Source: a virus. From it: 41,015 nt of DNA. Each line of letters starts with the position of its first letter. Position 1 is the first letter of the stretch. A program made the translations under genes and the position numbers. Shown here piece by piece: positions 30,563-38,417 of this stretch. The DNA lies in IMG/VR virus record IMGVR_UViG_3300029913_000052, positions 1-41,015 of that record; one strand, given 5' to 3'. The notes under the pieces were generated by a model. It made no database searches and was not told the DNA's origin. It saw only the letters and a program-made list of their open reading frames with translations.

Positions 30563-32098
30563 ATGCCTGAAACCAACCATATAGAGCAGCTAGAGGATTT
30601 AGCTTCCGACAACAACAGCACACTAATCCAGATTCCGTATCGGTGGGAGCCGAGACTTTATCAGGATGACGCATGGCAGGCTAGGCGTAATCATATTTTA
30701 AGGGAATGTCTTTGCTGGCATCGAAGGGCAGGCAAGGATTTGTTTAGCATTAATGAGATTGGCGTTTCCAATATGGAGAGGCCCGGACTTTACTGGCATT
30801 GCTTCCCTACGCAGTTACAGGGACGAAAGACAATTTGGGATGGTGTAACGGATGACGGCAGACCCTTCCTAGACCATTTTCCCGGTTTTAAGAAGCCGGG
30901 AGCAAAGGAGTCTTTGGTTGAGAGTGTACGGCAGGATTTAATGCAAATTAAATTCAAAGCCACCCGCGACCCCCTGACCCATGAAATGCGGGAGACAGGT
31001 GGGACATATCAGATTATTGGACTTGATGACCCGGACTCAACCGTTGGCCCTAATCCCTTTGGCATTGTCTATTCTGAGTGGAGCATTTGCCCAGAGAGGG
31101 CATGGCATCTGCACAAGCCCATGCTTAACGCAAACGGGGGTTGGGCAATTTTCATCTTTACCATGCGCGGAAGAAACCATGCTTACAAGATGATGCAGAA
31201 GCACAAGACCAATCCGAAATGGTTTGTGCAGCTTCTTACTGTGGAAGACACTTATAAGCTGGTTGAGACAACGGAAGTTGATGAAGAGACAAAACAAAAG
31301 GTTTTTGTTCCTCGTCCTGTTGTCAGCCAAGAACAAATTCAAGAGGACAGGGATGACGGGATGCCGGAAGAAACGGTACAGTCGGAATACTACGGAAGTG
31401 CTGATGCCCCTATGCCCGGTTCGTACTACGGTGCAATTATTGACAAGATGGAAAAAGGTTCAATCGGGGATGACGGCTTGCCCATTGAAGGCACGATTCG
31501 AATTACTAATGTTCCTTTTGATAATCATGGTTTGGTTTATACCATGTGGGACATTGGCCATGACTCCACCGATATTATTTTCTTTCAAGCGGTGGCCAAG
31601 GAAGTTCACTTGATAGATCATTACAGCAATCAGGGTGAAGGCTTTCCGCATTACGTTGCGATCATGGACAAGAAAGCAAGGGAGCTTGGCTATTGTTACG
31701 AAACGCACTACGGCCCGCATGACTTGGCTCAGAGGGAGTACATGGGAGGGGATGGTAAGAACAAGCTAGAGCAGGCACGCAAGCTTGGAATTAAGTTTCG
31801 GCTTGTTCCTAAACATTCGATTGAGGACGGTATCGAAACGACACGCTCGTTTCTCATGCGTTGCTGGATTGACAAAGGACGTTGTGAAAAACTTATTGAT
31901 GGGATACGCTCATACCGAAAAGAATTTGACGAAAAGCATCAAGTCTTTAAGGAAAATCCGGTGCATGATTGGGCAAGTCACAAAGCAGACGCCTTGCGTT
32001 GTGGGGCAATGGGATTTAATGAAGTAACACTTTTCCGTAAAAAGAAGATGGGCGAAATGAATAGGAGTATCACAAACTACAATGAATTTGCACACTAA
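30563..32098 (+). CDS. terL: Terminase large subunit
   Basis: A 511-residue DNA-packaging motor. The ATPase part has a Walker A-like 'CWHRRAGKD' (51-59), Walker B 'GIVYSEW' with Glu at 172, and a coupling motif 'FIFTMRG' (~197). The nuclease part shows 'YTMWDIGHDSTD' (~320-331), a central 'THYGPHDL', and the terminal 'DWASHKADALR' (~475-485), the RNase H-like acidic triad. Complete length for T7/BPP-1-type podoviruses. The stop TAA begins the repeat 32096-32108, and the next gene starts 17 bases before this stop. Confidence 0.93.
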   Translation: MPETNHIEQLEDLASDNNSTLIQIPYRWEPRLYQDDAWQARRNHILRECLCWHRRAGKDLFSINEIGVSNMERPGLYWHCFPTQLQGRKTIWDGVTDDGRPFLDHFPGFKKPGAKESLVESVRQDLMQIKFKATRDPLTHEMRETGGTYQIIGLDDPDSTVGPNPFGIVYSEWSICPERAWHLHKPMLNANGGWAIFIFTMRGRNHAYKMMQKHKTNPKWFVQLLTVEDTYKLVETTEVDEETKQKVFVPRPVVSQEQIQEDRDDGMPEETVQSEYYGSADAPMPGSYYGAIIDKMEKGSIGDDGLPIEGTIRITNVPFDNHGLVYTMWDIGHDSTDIIFFQAVAKEVHLIDHYSNQGEGFPHYVAIMDKKARELGYCYETHYGPHDLAQREYMGGDGKNKLEQARKLGIKFRLVPKHSIEDGIETTRSFLMRCWIDKGRCEKLIDGIRSYRKEFDEKHQVFKENPVHDWASHKADALRCGAMGFNEVTLFRKKKMGEMNRSITNYNEFAH

Positions 32099-32525
32099 AG
32101 TTACTTTAGCCAAGGAAAGTGACAAAGATGATATTTGTCGGCTTATCAAAGATAAGTATGCTGTCTGCAAAGATTGGAATATTCGGCGGCTAGAGCCTTG
32201 GGTAAGCTGGTTTATCAAGAGTAACCTTTGTGTTATTGGCTACAGCACAAAAGACTGTAAGATTACATCTCTTATTATGGGAAGACCTGTTGCTAGTGAC
32301 TTTATCCAGCTTGGATATATTCCTGCCTACTACTACTACCTTGAAGGTGATTGCTTCTTTGTTGACCTCATCATAAACCCCTGCTCTATGGTTCCTGCCA
32401 TGACAGAGATTTATGCCAAGCGGTTAGGCTGGAAAGATTATCTTGCCTTCCAACGGGAGGGTGATAGAGTACATATATACCATACGAAAAAAATACTGAG
32501 ATACTATGAACCAAGAGCAAAATAA
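32082..32525 (+). CDS. GNAT-fold-like protein in the packaging module
   Basis: A 147-residue protein. The order of strands and helices, with 'VTLAKESDKDDICRLI' at the start and a late 'MTEIYAKRLGWKDYLAFQRE' block, resembles GNAT-type proteins, including the gp13-like protein at the other end of this genome (40609-41013), although sequence identity is low. It may acetylate a protein or be a structural relative without activity; no clear acetyl-CoA loop is visible. It overlaps TerL by 17 bases and carries the repeat 32096-32108 in frame (Lys-Val-Thr-Leu). Confidence 0.45.
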   Translation: MNLHTKVTLAKESDKDDICRLIKDKYAVCKDWNIRRLEPWVSWFIKSNLCVIGYSTKDCKITSLIMGRPVASDFIQLGYIPAYYYYLEGDCFFVDLIINPCSMVPAMTEIYAKRLGWKDYLAFQREGDRVHIYHTKKILRYYEPRAK

Positions 32526-32763
32526 TTTTCAGTCTTACGAACAAGAGCAGCATCAAAAGAGCGGTTTGTTTGGGGGTAGCACTCCTGCCCCCACTCCTCC
32601 GCCTCCGGTGCCTTCGGCTGATGCGGCGGCGGCTACAGCCGTTAATCAGCAAGCCTTGCATGGCGACCCTCTGGGTTTGACTTATGCTTCTACTCTTTTG
32701 ACAGGTGCGGCAAATCCTACTCCTTCAGGATCAGTTCAGAAGTCAACGCTCTTGGGAGGCTAA
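32506..32763 (+). CDS. Small Pro/Ala-rich head protein
   Basis: An 85-residue, low-complexity protein: Gln/Glu-rich start, a run of Pro and Ala around residues 27-45, and a Gly/Thr/Leu-rich end. Short disordered proteins of this kind are often encoded between TerL and portal in podoviruses and sometimes become virion components. The exact role is unknown. It overlaps the preceding gene by 20 bases and ends with the repeat 32761-32773. Confidence 0.55.
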   Translation: MNQEQNNFQSYEQEQHQKSGLFGGSTPAPTPPPPVPSADAAAATAVNQQALHGDPLGLTYASTLLTGAANPTPSGSVQKSTLLGG

Positions 32764-32774
32764 AGTAACTTTAT

Positions 32775-34469
32775 ATGTTAGACCAATCCGACGCTACGAA
32801 ATACATCTTGACTTGGCAGAACATGAAAGATGTTCGGCAGAGGAATTGGGATTCTCTTTACCAGCAATGCAAAGATGTAGTTTGGCCTAACAGCAATGAT
32901 TTCACGGTAACACGGCAGCCGGGTTCTTACCTTGTCGAATTAATTTATGACTCAACCGCGCCTTGGGCAAACAACCAGTTTGCTAATGGGATGCACGCAG
33001 CCGTAGCCAATCCGTTTGAGCAATGGTTTCAGATTCGCTTGCATAATGAAAAGTTGAATGAAGACCCGGAGGTTTTGGCTTGGGGTGAGCAAGTGACGGA
33101 TTTAATTTCCAACTGCTACACGAACCCGCAAGCGAACCATAAGCAAAGCCTTCACTCCTATTTCCTTTCCATTGGTTGCCTTGGTACAGCTACGGTATGT
33201 CAAGAGTGGGACGAGGATATTGATTCTCCGGTTTTTTCTTGTATCCCTCTTTGCAATACTTGGATTTCAGAAGACGACAAGGGACGTATCAATAAAGTTT
33301 ATCGGCGTGTCCAATGGACAAAGCGGCAAGCCATTGAGCGTTTTGGAAAAGAAAATCTTCCCCCAAAACTTTCCGACGAAAAGATTCCTTTAGATGGCCC
33401 TAAGAATGACTTTATCCATTGTGTAGAGCCAAGGGAAGAACGCAACCCCAAGGGCAAAGGTTCCAAAGACATGCGCTTTAAGAGCGTATGGATTTACATA
33501 GGTGGTTCTCTTGTCGGTGGTGGTGGCGGCAGTCCTGCTGCCCATGATGAGCCTTTTATTTGTTGGGAAGGTGGCTATCGGACTTTCCCCTATCATACGG
33601 GACGTTGGGAAGTGATCGAAGGGGAACAATACGCTCGTAGTTGTGCAATGACGGCTTTGCCTACTGTTCGTATTCTTAATCAGAATGAGAAGATAGCTTT
33701 ACGGGCAGATCAGAAAAATACTGACCCCGCTATGATTGCGCCGCATGACGCCTTCATGTCTCAGCTTGATCAAACGCCGGGAGCCGTTAATTATTATGAC
33801 TCTTCCCTTGGCCTTCCGACAGATGCTTTTCGTCCTTTGTCTCCCCCGGTAAGTCTCACTACCAGCAACGAAAGACAGGAAGAAAGACGGTCAGTTGTTA
33901 AGGAAATTTTTTATGCGGATTTGGGCAGTATTCCGTTCAAGAAGGAGCGTCAAACAACGGCTGAAATTCAAGCACAACAGGACTCCATTCTACGGAATAT
34001 TGCTCCTCTCGTTGGCAGGCAGGAAGCAGAGTTGCTAGGCCCGATGATTATGAGGACTTACGACTTACTCACGCAATGGGGTAAGATTCCGCCTCATCCA
34101 ATCAAGATTAAAGGCAAGCAACTTAAGATTGTTTATGTCTCGCGTGCGGCTCAAGCTATCAAGAGCGGGAAGCTTGGAGCACTCCGGTCATTCATTACTG
34201 AAACGGTTGTACCGATGGCACAGGTTGCACCGGAAGTTAAAGACTCGGTTGATATGGATGAAGTCGTTGCGGAATCGGCTTACCTCTCTGGCGTGACACG
34301 CAAGATATTTAGAACTCCGCAAGAGGTTGCAGCTATCCGCAAGGATAGGGCAGAACAGCAACAGCAACAGCAACAGTTGCAAGCGGCTGAGAGTGCTTCC
34401 ACTTCGCTTAAGAACGTAGGTCAAGCTGCCCAAGCCTCGCCTCAGTTGGTTGGTGCTCCTCAACAGTAA
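32775..34469 (+). CDS. Portal protein (T7 gp8-type head-tail connector)
   Basis: A 564-residue protein matching the podoviral head-tail connector family: the N-terminal 'RNWDSLYQQCKDVVWP', then 'LIYDSTAPWANNQFANGMHA', 'FSCIPLCNTWISED' and the central 'PTVRILNQNEKIALRA' stem region. It forms the dodecameric ring through which DNA is packaged and ejected. The C-terminus contains a short poly-Gln tract (~residues 517-525) and a flexible tail. The start follows the repeat 32761-32773 by one base, and the stop TAA opens the next one (34467-34479). Confidence 0.92.
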   Translation: MLDQSDATKYILTWQNMKDVRQRNWDSLYQQCKDVVWPNSNDFTVTRQPGSYLVELIYDSTAPWANNQFANGMHAAVANPFEQWFQIRLHNEKLNEDPEVLAWGEQVTDLISNCYTNPQANHKQSLHSYFLSIGCLGTATVCQEWDEDIDSPVFSCIPLCNTWISEDDKGRINKVYRRVQWTKRQAIERFGKENLPPKLSDEKIPLDGPKNDFIHCVEPREERNPKGKGSKDMRFKSVWIYIGGSLVGGGGGSPAAHDEPFICWEGGYRTFPYHTGRWEVIEGEQYARSCAMTALPTVRILNQNEKIALRADQKNTDPAMIAPHDAFMSQLDQTPGAVNYYDSSLGLPTDAFRPLSPPVSLTTSNERQEERRSVVKEIFYADLGSIPFKKERQTTAEIQAQQDSILRNIAPLVGRQEAELLGPMIMRTYDLLTQWGKIPPHPIKIKGKQLKIVYVSRAAQAIKSGKLGALRSFITETVVPMAQVAPEVKDSVDMDEVVAESAYLSGVTRKIFRTPQEVAAIRKDRAEQQQQQQQLQAAESASTSLKNVGQAAQASPQLVGAPQQ

Positions 34470-34478
34470 AGTTACTTT

Positions 34479-34739
34479 ATGACTACTAACGATTGGAATT
34501 GTAGCAATTATCAAACTAAGTATTTTAACTTAGGAAAATTACACTATGGGTTTAGTTTTCATAGTGATTCAAGTAAAGATTGGAAAGGGAGAGAAACAGG
34601 AATTAAACACCCTTTCTTTTTTTATCCAAGGATTATTATTAATCCTTTAGATTATGAACTAAGTATTCATCCTACAAGGACAGTTGGCTTAAAATGGGGT
34701 AAGTGGTCTATTTGTCTCAATTACTGTTTGGAACAGTAA
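34479..34739 (+). CDS. Hypothetical protein, 86 residues
   Basis: An aromatic- and Asn-rich protein (many Tyr, Phe, Trp, Asn) without a recognised domain. It is flanked on both sides by repeats used as junctions: its ATG lies on the end of 34467-34479 and its TAA on the start of 34737-34749. The codon pattern is more AT-rich than the portal and scaffold genes, so it may be a later insertion (moron-like) in the head operon. Confidence 0.55.
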   Translation: MTTNDWNCSNYQTKYFNLGKLHYGFSFHSDSSKDWKGRETGIKHPFFFYPRIIINPLDYELSIHPTRTVGLKWGKWSICLNYCLEQ

Positions 34740-34748
34740 AGTAGCTTT

Positions 34749-35015
34749 ATGAATATCAAGGATGCTATTTTTCGGCGCAAAAGGCTCCATGCTGATTTTG
34801 CCACAACCTTTGGCACGGAAGAAGGTAAAAGGGTTTTGTCTTATATTTGTAAGATTGGTTACGTTAGTACAACCACTTTTAATCCCACCAATCCTGAAAA
34901 AACTTTGCTTAATGAAGGGTCAAGGCTTTTAGCCTTGGCAATTCTTAATCACACACACAAACAACCCGTAGAAGAAGTAACAGAATCAATCCTAGAAGGA
35001 AATTATGGCAACTGA
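34749..35015 (+). CDS. Bbp19-like protein
   Basis: An 88-residue protein resembling the Bbp19 family of Bordetella phage BPP-1 and relatives: 'FATTFGTEEGKRVLSYICKI' followed by 'NPEKTLLNEGSRLLALAILN'. It is encoded between portal and scaffold genes, as in other members. The function is not known; a head-morphogenesis role is likely. It overlaps the scaffold gene by 11 bases, whose Shine-Dalgarno (AGAAGGA) lies inside this gene. Confidence 0.7.
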   Translation: MNIKDAIFRRKRLHADFATTFGTEEGKRVLSYICKIGYVSTTTFNPTNPEKTLLNEGSRLLALAILNHTHKQPVEEVTESILEGNYGN

Positions 35016-35850
35016 ACAAATTCAGCAGACGACCGATAACACGCAGCAGACACAGCAGACGACCGAATATAAATTTGAGTTTAAAGACCCAGAGATTAGT
35101 GAAGCGTTTCCTAAGATGTTTCCCGGCATGAAGTCTGTTGAAGACCTTGCCAAGACAGCCATTCACCAGCAACGCAAGATCGGGCAACAAGGTTTGCCAG
35201 TCCCACCCCCTGAACCCGAAAAGTTTAATGAGTGGGCGCAGACTCATTTGAAGGCTCCTAAAGATGGCAAGAGCTATGATTTCAAGGATTTGAAACTTCC
35301 TACGGGTATGAAGCTGGAAGAATCTGGCATTGCTGAATTTTCTGAAAACTTTGCCAAGGCAGGGTTGACGAATACACAGGCCAAGGCGATTCTTGAACCT
35401 TTCTTTGCTAAGTCTGCTGAAATGCAAGCGGCAGAGGTTACTAAGCGTGCTGAGCTTGCCCAATCTTCTACACTTACTTTACAAAAAAAGTGGGGTACTG
35501 ATTTTCAGAAGAAAATGAATAGTGCTCAGATGGCTCTTGATACTCTTGGAGGCAAAGAGCTTTCCAAGCTTGCTTCTGAATCAGGGCTTAACAATCGTGC
35601 GGAATTTATTGAGTTCCTTGCCAACTCTGCTGAGTTAATGAAGGAAGACCCCGCTACAGGCAAGCTTTCTTCCGGTGGCTTTGCGGCAGGCCCACAGCAA
35701 GCATCACAGGAAATTGACTTGCTCTATGCCGATAAGGTGTTTATGAGCACTTACACAAATGTTAATGACCCCGGTTATGCTTTGGCTCGTTCTCGTATGA
35801 CTCGGCTTTTTGCCATTAAAAATGGTGAACTTGGTCGGCAGGCAACGTGA
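35005..35850 (+). CDS. Capsid scaffolding protein
   Basis: A 281-residue, highly charged helical protein with a Gln/Thr-rich N-terminus, central helices rich in Lys/Glu/Ala, and position directly before the major capsid gene, all typical of podoviral scaffolds (T7 gp9-like). The C-terminal 'DPGYALARSRMTRLFAIK' helix may be the capsid-binding part. The ATG has a good Shine-Dalgarno. Confidence 0.75.
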   Translation: MATEQIQQTTDNTQQTQQTTEYKFEFKDPEISEAFPKMFPGMKSVEDLAKTAIHQQRKIGQQGLPVPPPEPEKFNEWAQTHLKAPKDGKSYDFKDLKLPTGMKLEESGIAEFSENFAKAGLTNTQAKAILEPFFAKSAEMQAAEVTKRAELAQSSTLTLQKKWGTDFQKKMNSAQMALDTLGGKELSKLASESGLNNRAEFIEFLANSAELMKEDPATGKLSSGGFAAGPQQASQEIDLLYADKVFMSTYTNVNDPGYALARSRMTRLFAIKNGELGRQAT

Positions 35851-35873
35851 TAGTCTATTATACAGGCTTACAG

Positions 35874-36008
35874 ATGCTTAAAGTTCTTTCTATTGCAGAA
35901 AGAGTAAAAGACAATCAGGCTTATGAACGGTTAGCTGCCGGGGTTAGAGAAGTAAAATTCATGGGTTGCACTTGGATTAGAAATAGTTTCCATCGTAAAA
36001 ATAGTTAA
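35874..36008 (+). CDS. Small hypothetical protein, 44 residues
   Basis: A short open frame starting MLKVLSIAERVKDNQAYERL and ending in an Arg/Lys/Asn stretch, placed 23 bases after the scaffold gene and just before a strong terminator hairpin (36022-36066). The codon choice looks like the neighbouring genes. It is too short to assign, and no Shine-Dalgarno is obvious. Confidence 0.4.
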   Translation: MLKVLSIAERVKDNQAYERLAAGVREVKFMGCTWIRNSFHRKNS

Positions 36009-36021
36009 AATAGTTCTTGCA

Positions 36022-36066
36022 CTTATCCCATATTCTGATACTCTCAGGGTATGGGATAAGTCTTTT
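36022..36066 (+). terminator. Rho-independent terminator between scaffold and capsid genes
   Basis: The 11-bp perfect stem CTTATCCCATA/TATGGGATAAG (36022-36032 with 36050-36060), with an inner CTGA/TCAG pair, is followed by TCTTTT. It may limit transcription of early head genes relative to capsid, or act as an RNA-processing point. Confidence 0.7.
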
Positions 36067-36071
36067 AGACC

Positions 36072-36200
36072 CCCATTGGTAGCTGAGAAATCAGCCATCA
36101 CCCGAATGGGCAAAAAGTAAAGTTACTTTAGCCTTCGGTAGCGAGGTTCCAAGGTGTTCTTGGGGAAGCCAAGCGAAATTGTTCAGAAACAAAATCGTTG
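36072..36200 (+). promoter_or_regulatory. Structured leader of the major capsid gene
   Basis: After the terminator come CCCATT/AATGGG (36072-36077 with 36105-36110) enclosing GCTGA-GAAA-TCAGC (36082-36095, a GNRA-type tetraloop), then a further CCAAG/CTTGG hairpin near 36151-36166. With the repeat 36118-36130 this makes a folded 5' leader. No good promoter is visible between the terminator and ATG, so the leader may come from read-through. Confidence 0.5.
36118..36130. repeat. Repeat copy in the major capsid leader
   Basis: TAAAGTTACTTTA in the non-coding leader, 8 bases after a hairpin that closes at 36110 and 90 bases before the capsid ATG. It is another non-coding copy that cannot reflect codon use. 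Confidence 0.8.
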
Positions 36201-36219
36201 GTTTACCAAATAACACAAA

Positions 36220-37131
36220 ATGTCACCTACAATCTCAGCAACAAACATTGATCAGTTCTCGCGTGATCTACGCGAAGTCTATCAGCAAAGGGGTAGCCGT
36301 CTCCGGCCTACCATCACCACTGACCCTCTCGCGGCAGAAAACGGCTATTTCGATTATATCGGAACTATGACCGTTACTGAGCGTACTGGTCGCGCTCAGG
36401 AAGTCGTTACCAATCCTGCGGATTTCACTCGTCGCAAGTGCGGTCAGCGTACTTTTGAATCCTCGGATTACGTCGATAAGTTTGAACAGAAAATTGTTTC
36501 TGCTCCCTTGTCTGGTCGTATTTCGTCTGCTGCTGCTATGGCTCTCGGTCGCCAGCAGGACAGCATGATTCTCCAGCGTGCGCTTGGGCCTAATTATGGT
36601 GGTCGTGACGGTACGACGATCTATAATTTTGACACTGCGAACCAGCAGATTGCGGCTACTTATCGGGAAGATACCACTTCGGTTTCCAGCAACTTGACTA
36701 CGGGCAAGCTTCGACTTGCTCTTACCAAGTTGACGGATACGGAAGCCATCGAAAACGATGACCATGCTAAAATCACGGTAGTTTATACCGCTTTCCAGAC
36801 TCAGGCTTTGCTTGCGGCTGCGGAAGAGTTGAAGGTTACGGGAACTACCTACGAAGCTCTCGCTTCTGGTAATCCCGATGTCATGTTCATGGGTATGCGC
36901 TTTGTGCGTGTTAATTCCAAGCTTGTTCCCAAGTCTGGTAATACTCGTACGGTCGTTGCCTATACTCCTGATGCCCTCAACTACTGCAATATCTCTGATA
37001 TTGAAGTGGAAATAAACTACGTCCCTAACAAGAAGTCTTGGCTCGTTTCGGCTGACTTCCAAGGGGATGCGGCTCGTATGCGGGAAAACGGTATTGTTTC
37101 GATCTTGTGCGACGAATCAGCCGCGTTCTAA
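36220..37131 (+). CDS. Major capsid protein
   Basis: A 303-residue protein in the expected place after the scaffold. Its features fit an HK97-fold podoviral capsid: an N-terminal helix and E-loop region (Thr/Arg-rich, residues ~1-75), a central helical spine domain ('SGRISSAAAMALGRQQDSMI'), and a C-terminal P-domain/A-domain with 'YTPDALNYCNISDIEVEINY' and 'ENGIVSILCDE'. Codon use is noticeably biased and more GC-rich, as expected for the most expressed gene. No Shine-Dalgarno is visible before ATG; the upstream bases are A-rich. A terminator and structured leader precede it. Confidence 0.85.
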   Translation: MSPTISATNIDQFSRDLREVYQQRGSRLRPTITTDPLAAENGYFDYIGTMTVTERTGRAQEVVTNPADFTRRKCGQRTFESSDYVDKFEQKIVSAPLSGRISSAAAMALGRQQDSMILQRALGPNYGGRDGTTIYNFDTANQQIAATYREDTTSVSSNLTTGKLRLALTKLTDTEAIENDDHAKITVVYTAFQTQALLAAAEELKVTGTTYEALASGNPDVMFMGMRFVRVNSKLVPKSGNTRTVVAYTPDALNYCNISDIEVEINYVPNKKSWLVSADFQGDAARMRENGIVSILCDESAAF

Positions 37132-37170
37132 TCGTAAAGTAACTTTACACAAAAAGGAAAATCAAAAACT

Positions 37171-37740
37171 ATGAGTGCAGCAGATTATCTAAGTATTGAA
37201 CAGATTAAGGCCCAAGGTTCGGGGGAACGGATGCAGCGTTTGAAGAATAACGAAAAGTACGGCACGAAGCGTATTCTTCAAGGCACCATCTTTACGGCAA
37301 CGGCTGGTTTCGGAGTGAACGCAACGGGCGACCGTTTGTTCCTCGGTCATCTTCCTCGTTTTGCGCGTGTAACGAGTGTGAAGATTTCAAATGGCGCGAT
37401 GGGTACAGGTGCTACCCTTAGCGTTGGTACGGATGCTTCTACGGCTACGGCTCCTACGACTCAGCCTGATTATGGTACGGGTACGGGTACGGAATTGGTT
37501 AATGCCCTTTCTGTAGCCGCCGCCTCTACTACTCCGGTCGAAGGAATTAACCAGATCAGCGTGTTTGACGCTACTGGCCTTCCCCAGACTACAGCCAACG
37601 ATGAGACGCGCATTGCGTCTGGTCTTGGCTTTGAGAACCAGACTGGCCCCGTTGCGATCTACGCCACCTCTGGTGGTGCGGCATACGCGACGGGCGAAGC
37701 CTTGGTTATCATTGTCGAGTTCATCGCCGAAACGGACTAA
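37171..37740 (+). CDS. Head-associated (decoration or head-fibre-like) protein
   Basis: A 189-residue Thr/Ala/Gly-rich protein immediately after the major capsid gene, with the same biased codon use, followed by a terminator. The N-terminal ~35 residues are helical and charged; the rest is a beta-rich domain ('GDRLFLGHLPRFARVTSVKI' then Thr/Ala-rich loops). In related podoviruses this position holds a capsid decoration protein. The function is inferred. Confidence 0.6.
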   Translation: MSAADYLSIEQIKAQGSGERMQRLKNNEKYGTKRILQGTIFTATAGFGVNATGDRLFLGHLPRFARVTSVKISNGAMGTGATLSVGTDASTATAPTTQPDYGTGTGTELVNALSVAAASTTPVEGINQISVFDATGLPQTTANDETRIASGLGFENQTGPVAIYATSGGAAYATGEALVIIVEFIAETD

Positions 37741-37761
37741 GCGAGCGAGTTGGTTTGTGTG

Positions 37762-37800
37762 GTGCTCCCTCGGATGCGGGGGAGCACTCTTCTTATTTTA
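37762..37800 (+). terminator. Rho-independent terminator after the capsid operon
   Basis: The 8-bp stem GTGCTCCC/GGGAGCAC (37762-37769 with 37780-37787) with a 10-base loop is followed by TCTTCTTATTTTA. It lies just after the head-associated gene and before the Shine-Dalgarno of tail tube A, so it separates highly expressed capsid genes from tail genes. Confidence 0.85.
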
Positions 37801-37814
37801 ATGGAGGTATTTTT

Positions 37815-38405
37815 ATGGCATCTCAGTTAGACATTTGTAACAGCGCATTAGTCAAACTAGGAGGTATGCCTAAAGTCAGTACCTCAGATGGAAGCAAGGA
37901 AGGGATTTTACTTGAAGCACGATTCTCTTTTGCTAAGGATTATGTTCTGCGGGAACACCCTTGGAAGTGTGCTATTAAGCGGGTTGCTCTCGCTCCTCTT
38001 CCTGCTACTCCTTTATCTATTCCTAACAATCTTAAGCAATGGCAGTATCAGTACCAGTTGCCAGCCGATTATGTTCGGATGACGCTTAATGATGATGATC
38101 GTCTTTTCTTCCAGATTGAAGGAACAACTTTTCTGTCCAATATAAACAATGCCGTTATTAAGTATGTTTATAGTGTGACAGATATTGTGCAGTTAGATTC
38201 TCACTTGGCGGAAACCATTGCTTGGTACTTGGCACAAGACATTGCAATGGCTCTAGTCCAAAATTCTCAGGTCTGTGACCGGATGATGAAAGGATACTCT
38301 AACTGGTTGTCGCGTGCCAAGTTCATTGATGCTTCTACGAGTCGTGCAATTACGCAGACAGAATACTTCTATGAGGAAGTAAGGATGCAAGCAAATCATA
38401 TCTAA
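37815..38405 (+). CDS. Tail tubular protein A (gp11-like)
   Basis: A 196-residue protein with the podoviral tail-tube A signature: 'LDICNSALVKLGGMPKVS', 'YVLREHPWKCAIKR', 'YQLPADYVRM' and a helical C-terminus. It forms the ring between portal and tail tube B. I chose ATG 37815 because GGAGG lies eight bases upstream, one of the few canonical Shine-Dalgarno sites here; an in-frame ATG upstream would run through the terminator. The stop TAA opens the repeat 38403-38415. Confidence 0.88.
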   Translation: MASQLDICNSALVKLGGMPKVSTSDGSKEGILLEARFSFAKDYVLREHPWKCAIKRVALAPLPATPLSIPNNLKQWQYQYQLPADYVRMTLNDDDRLFFQIEGTTFLSNINNAVIKYVYSVTDIVQLDSHLAETIAWYLAQDIAMALVQNSQVCDRMMKGYSNWLSRAKFIDASTSRAITQTEYFYEEVRMQANHI

Positions 38406-38417
38406 AGTTACTTTACT

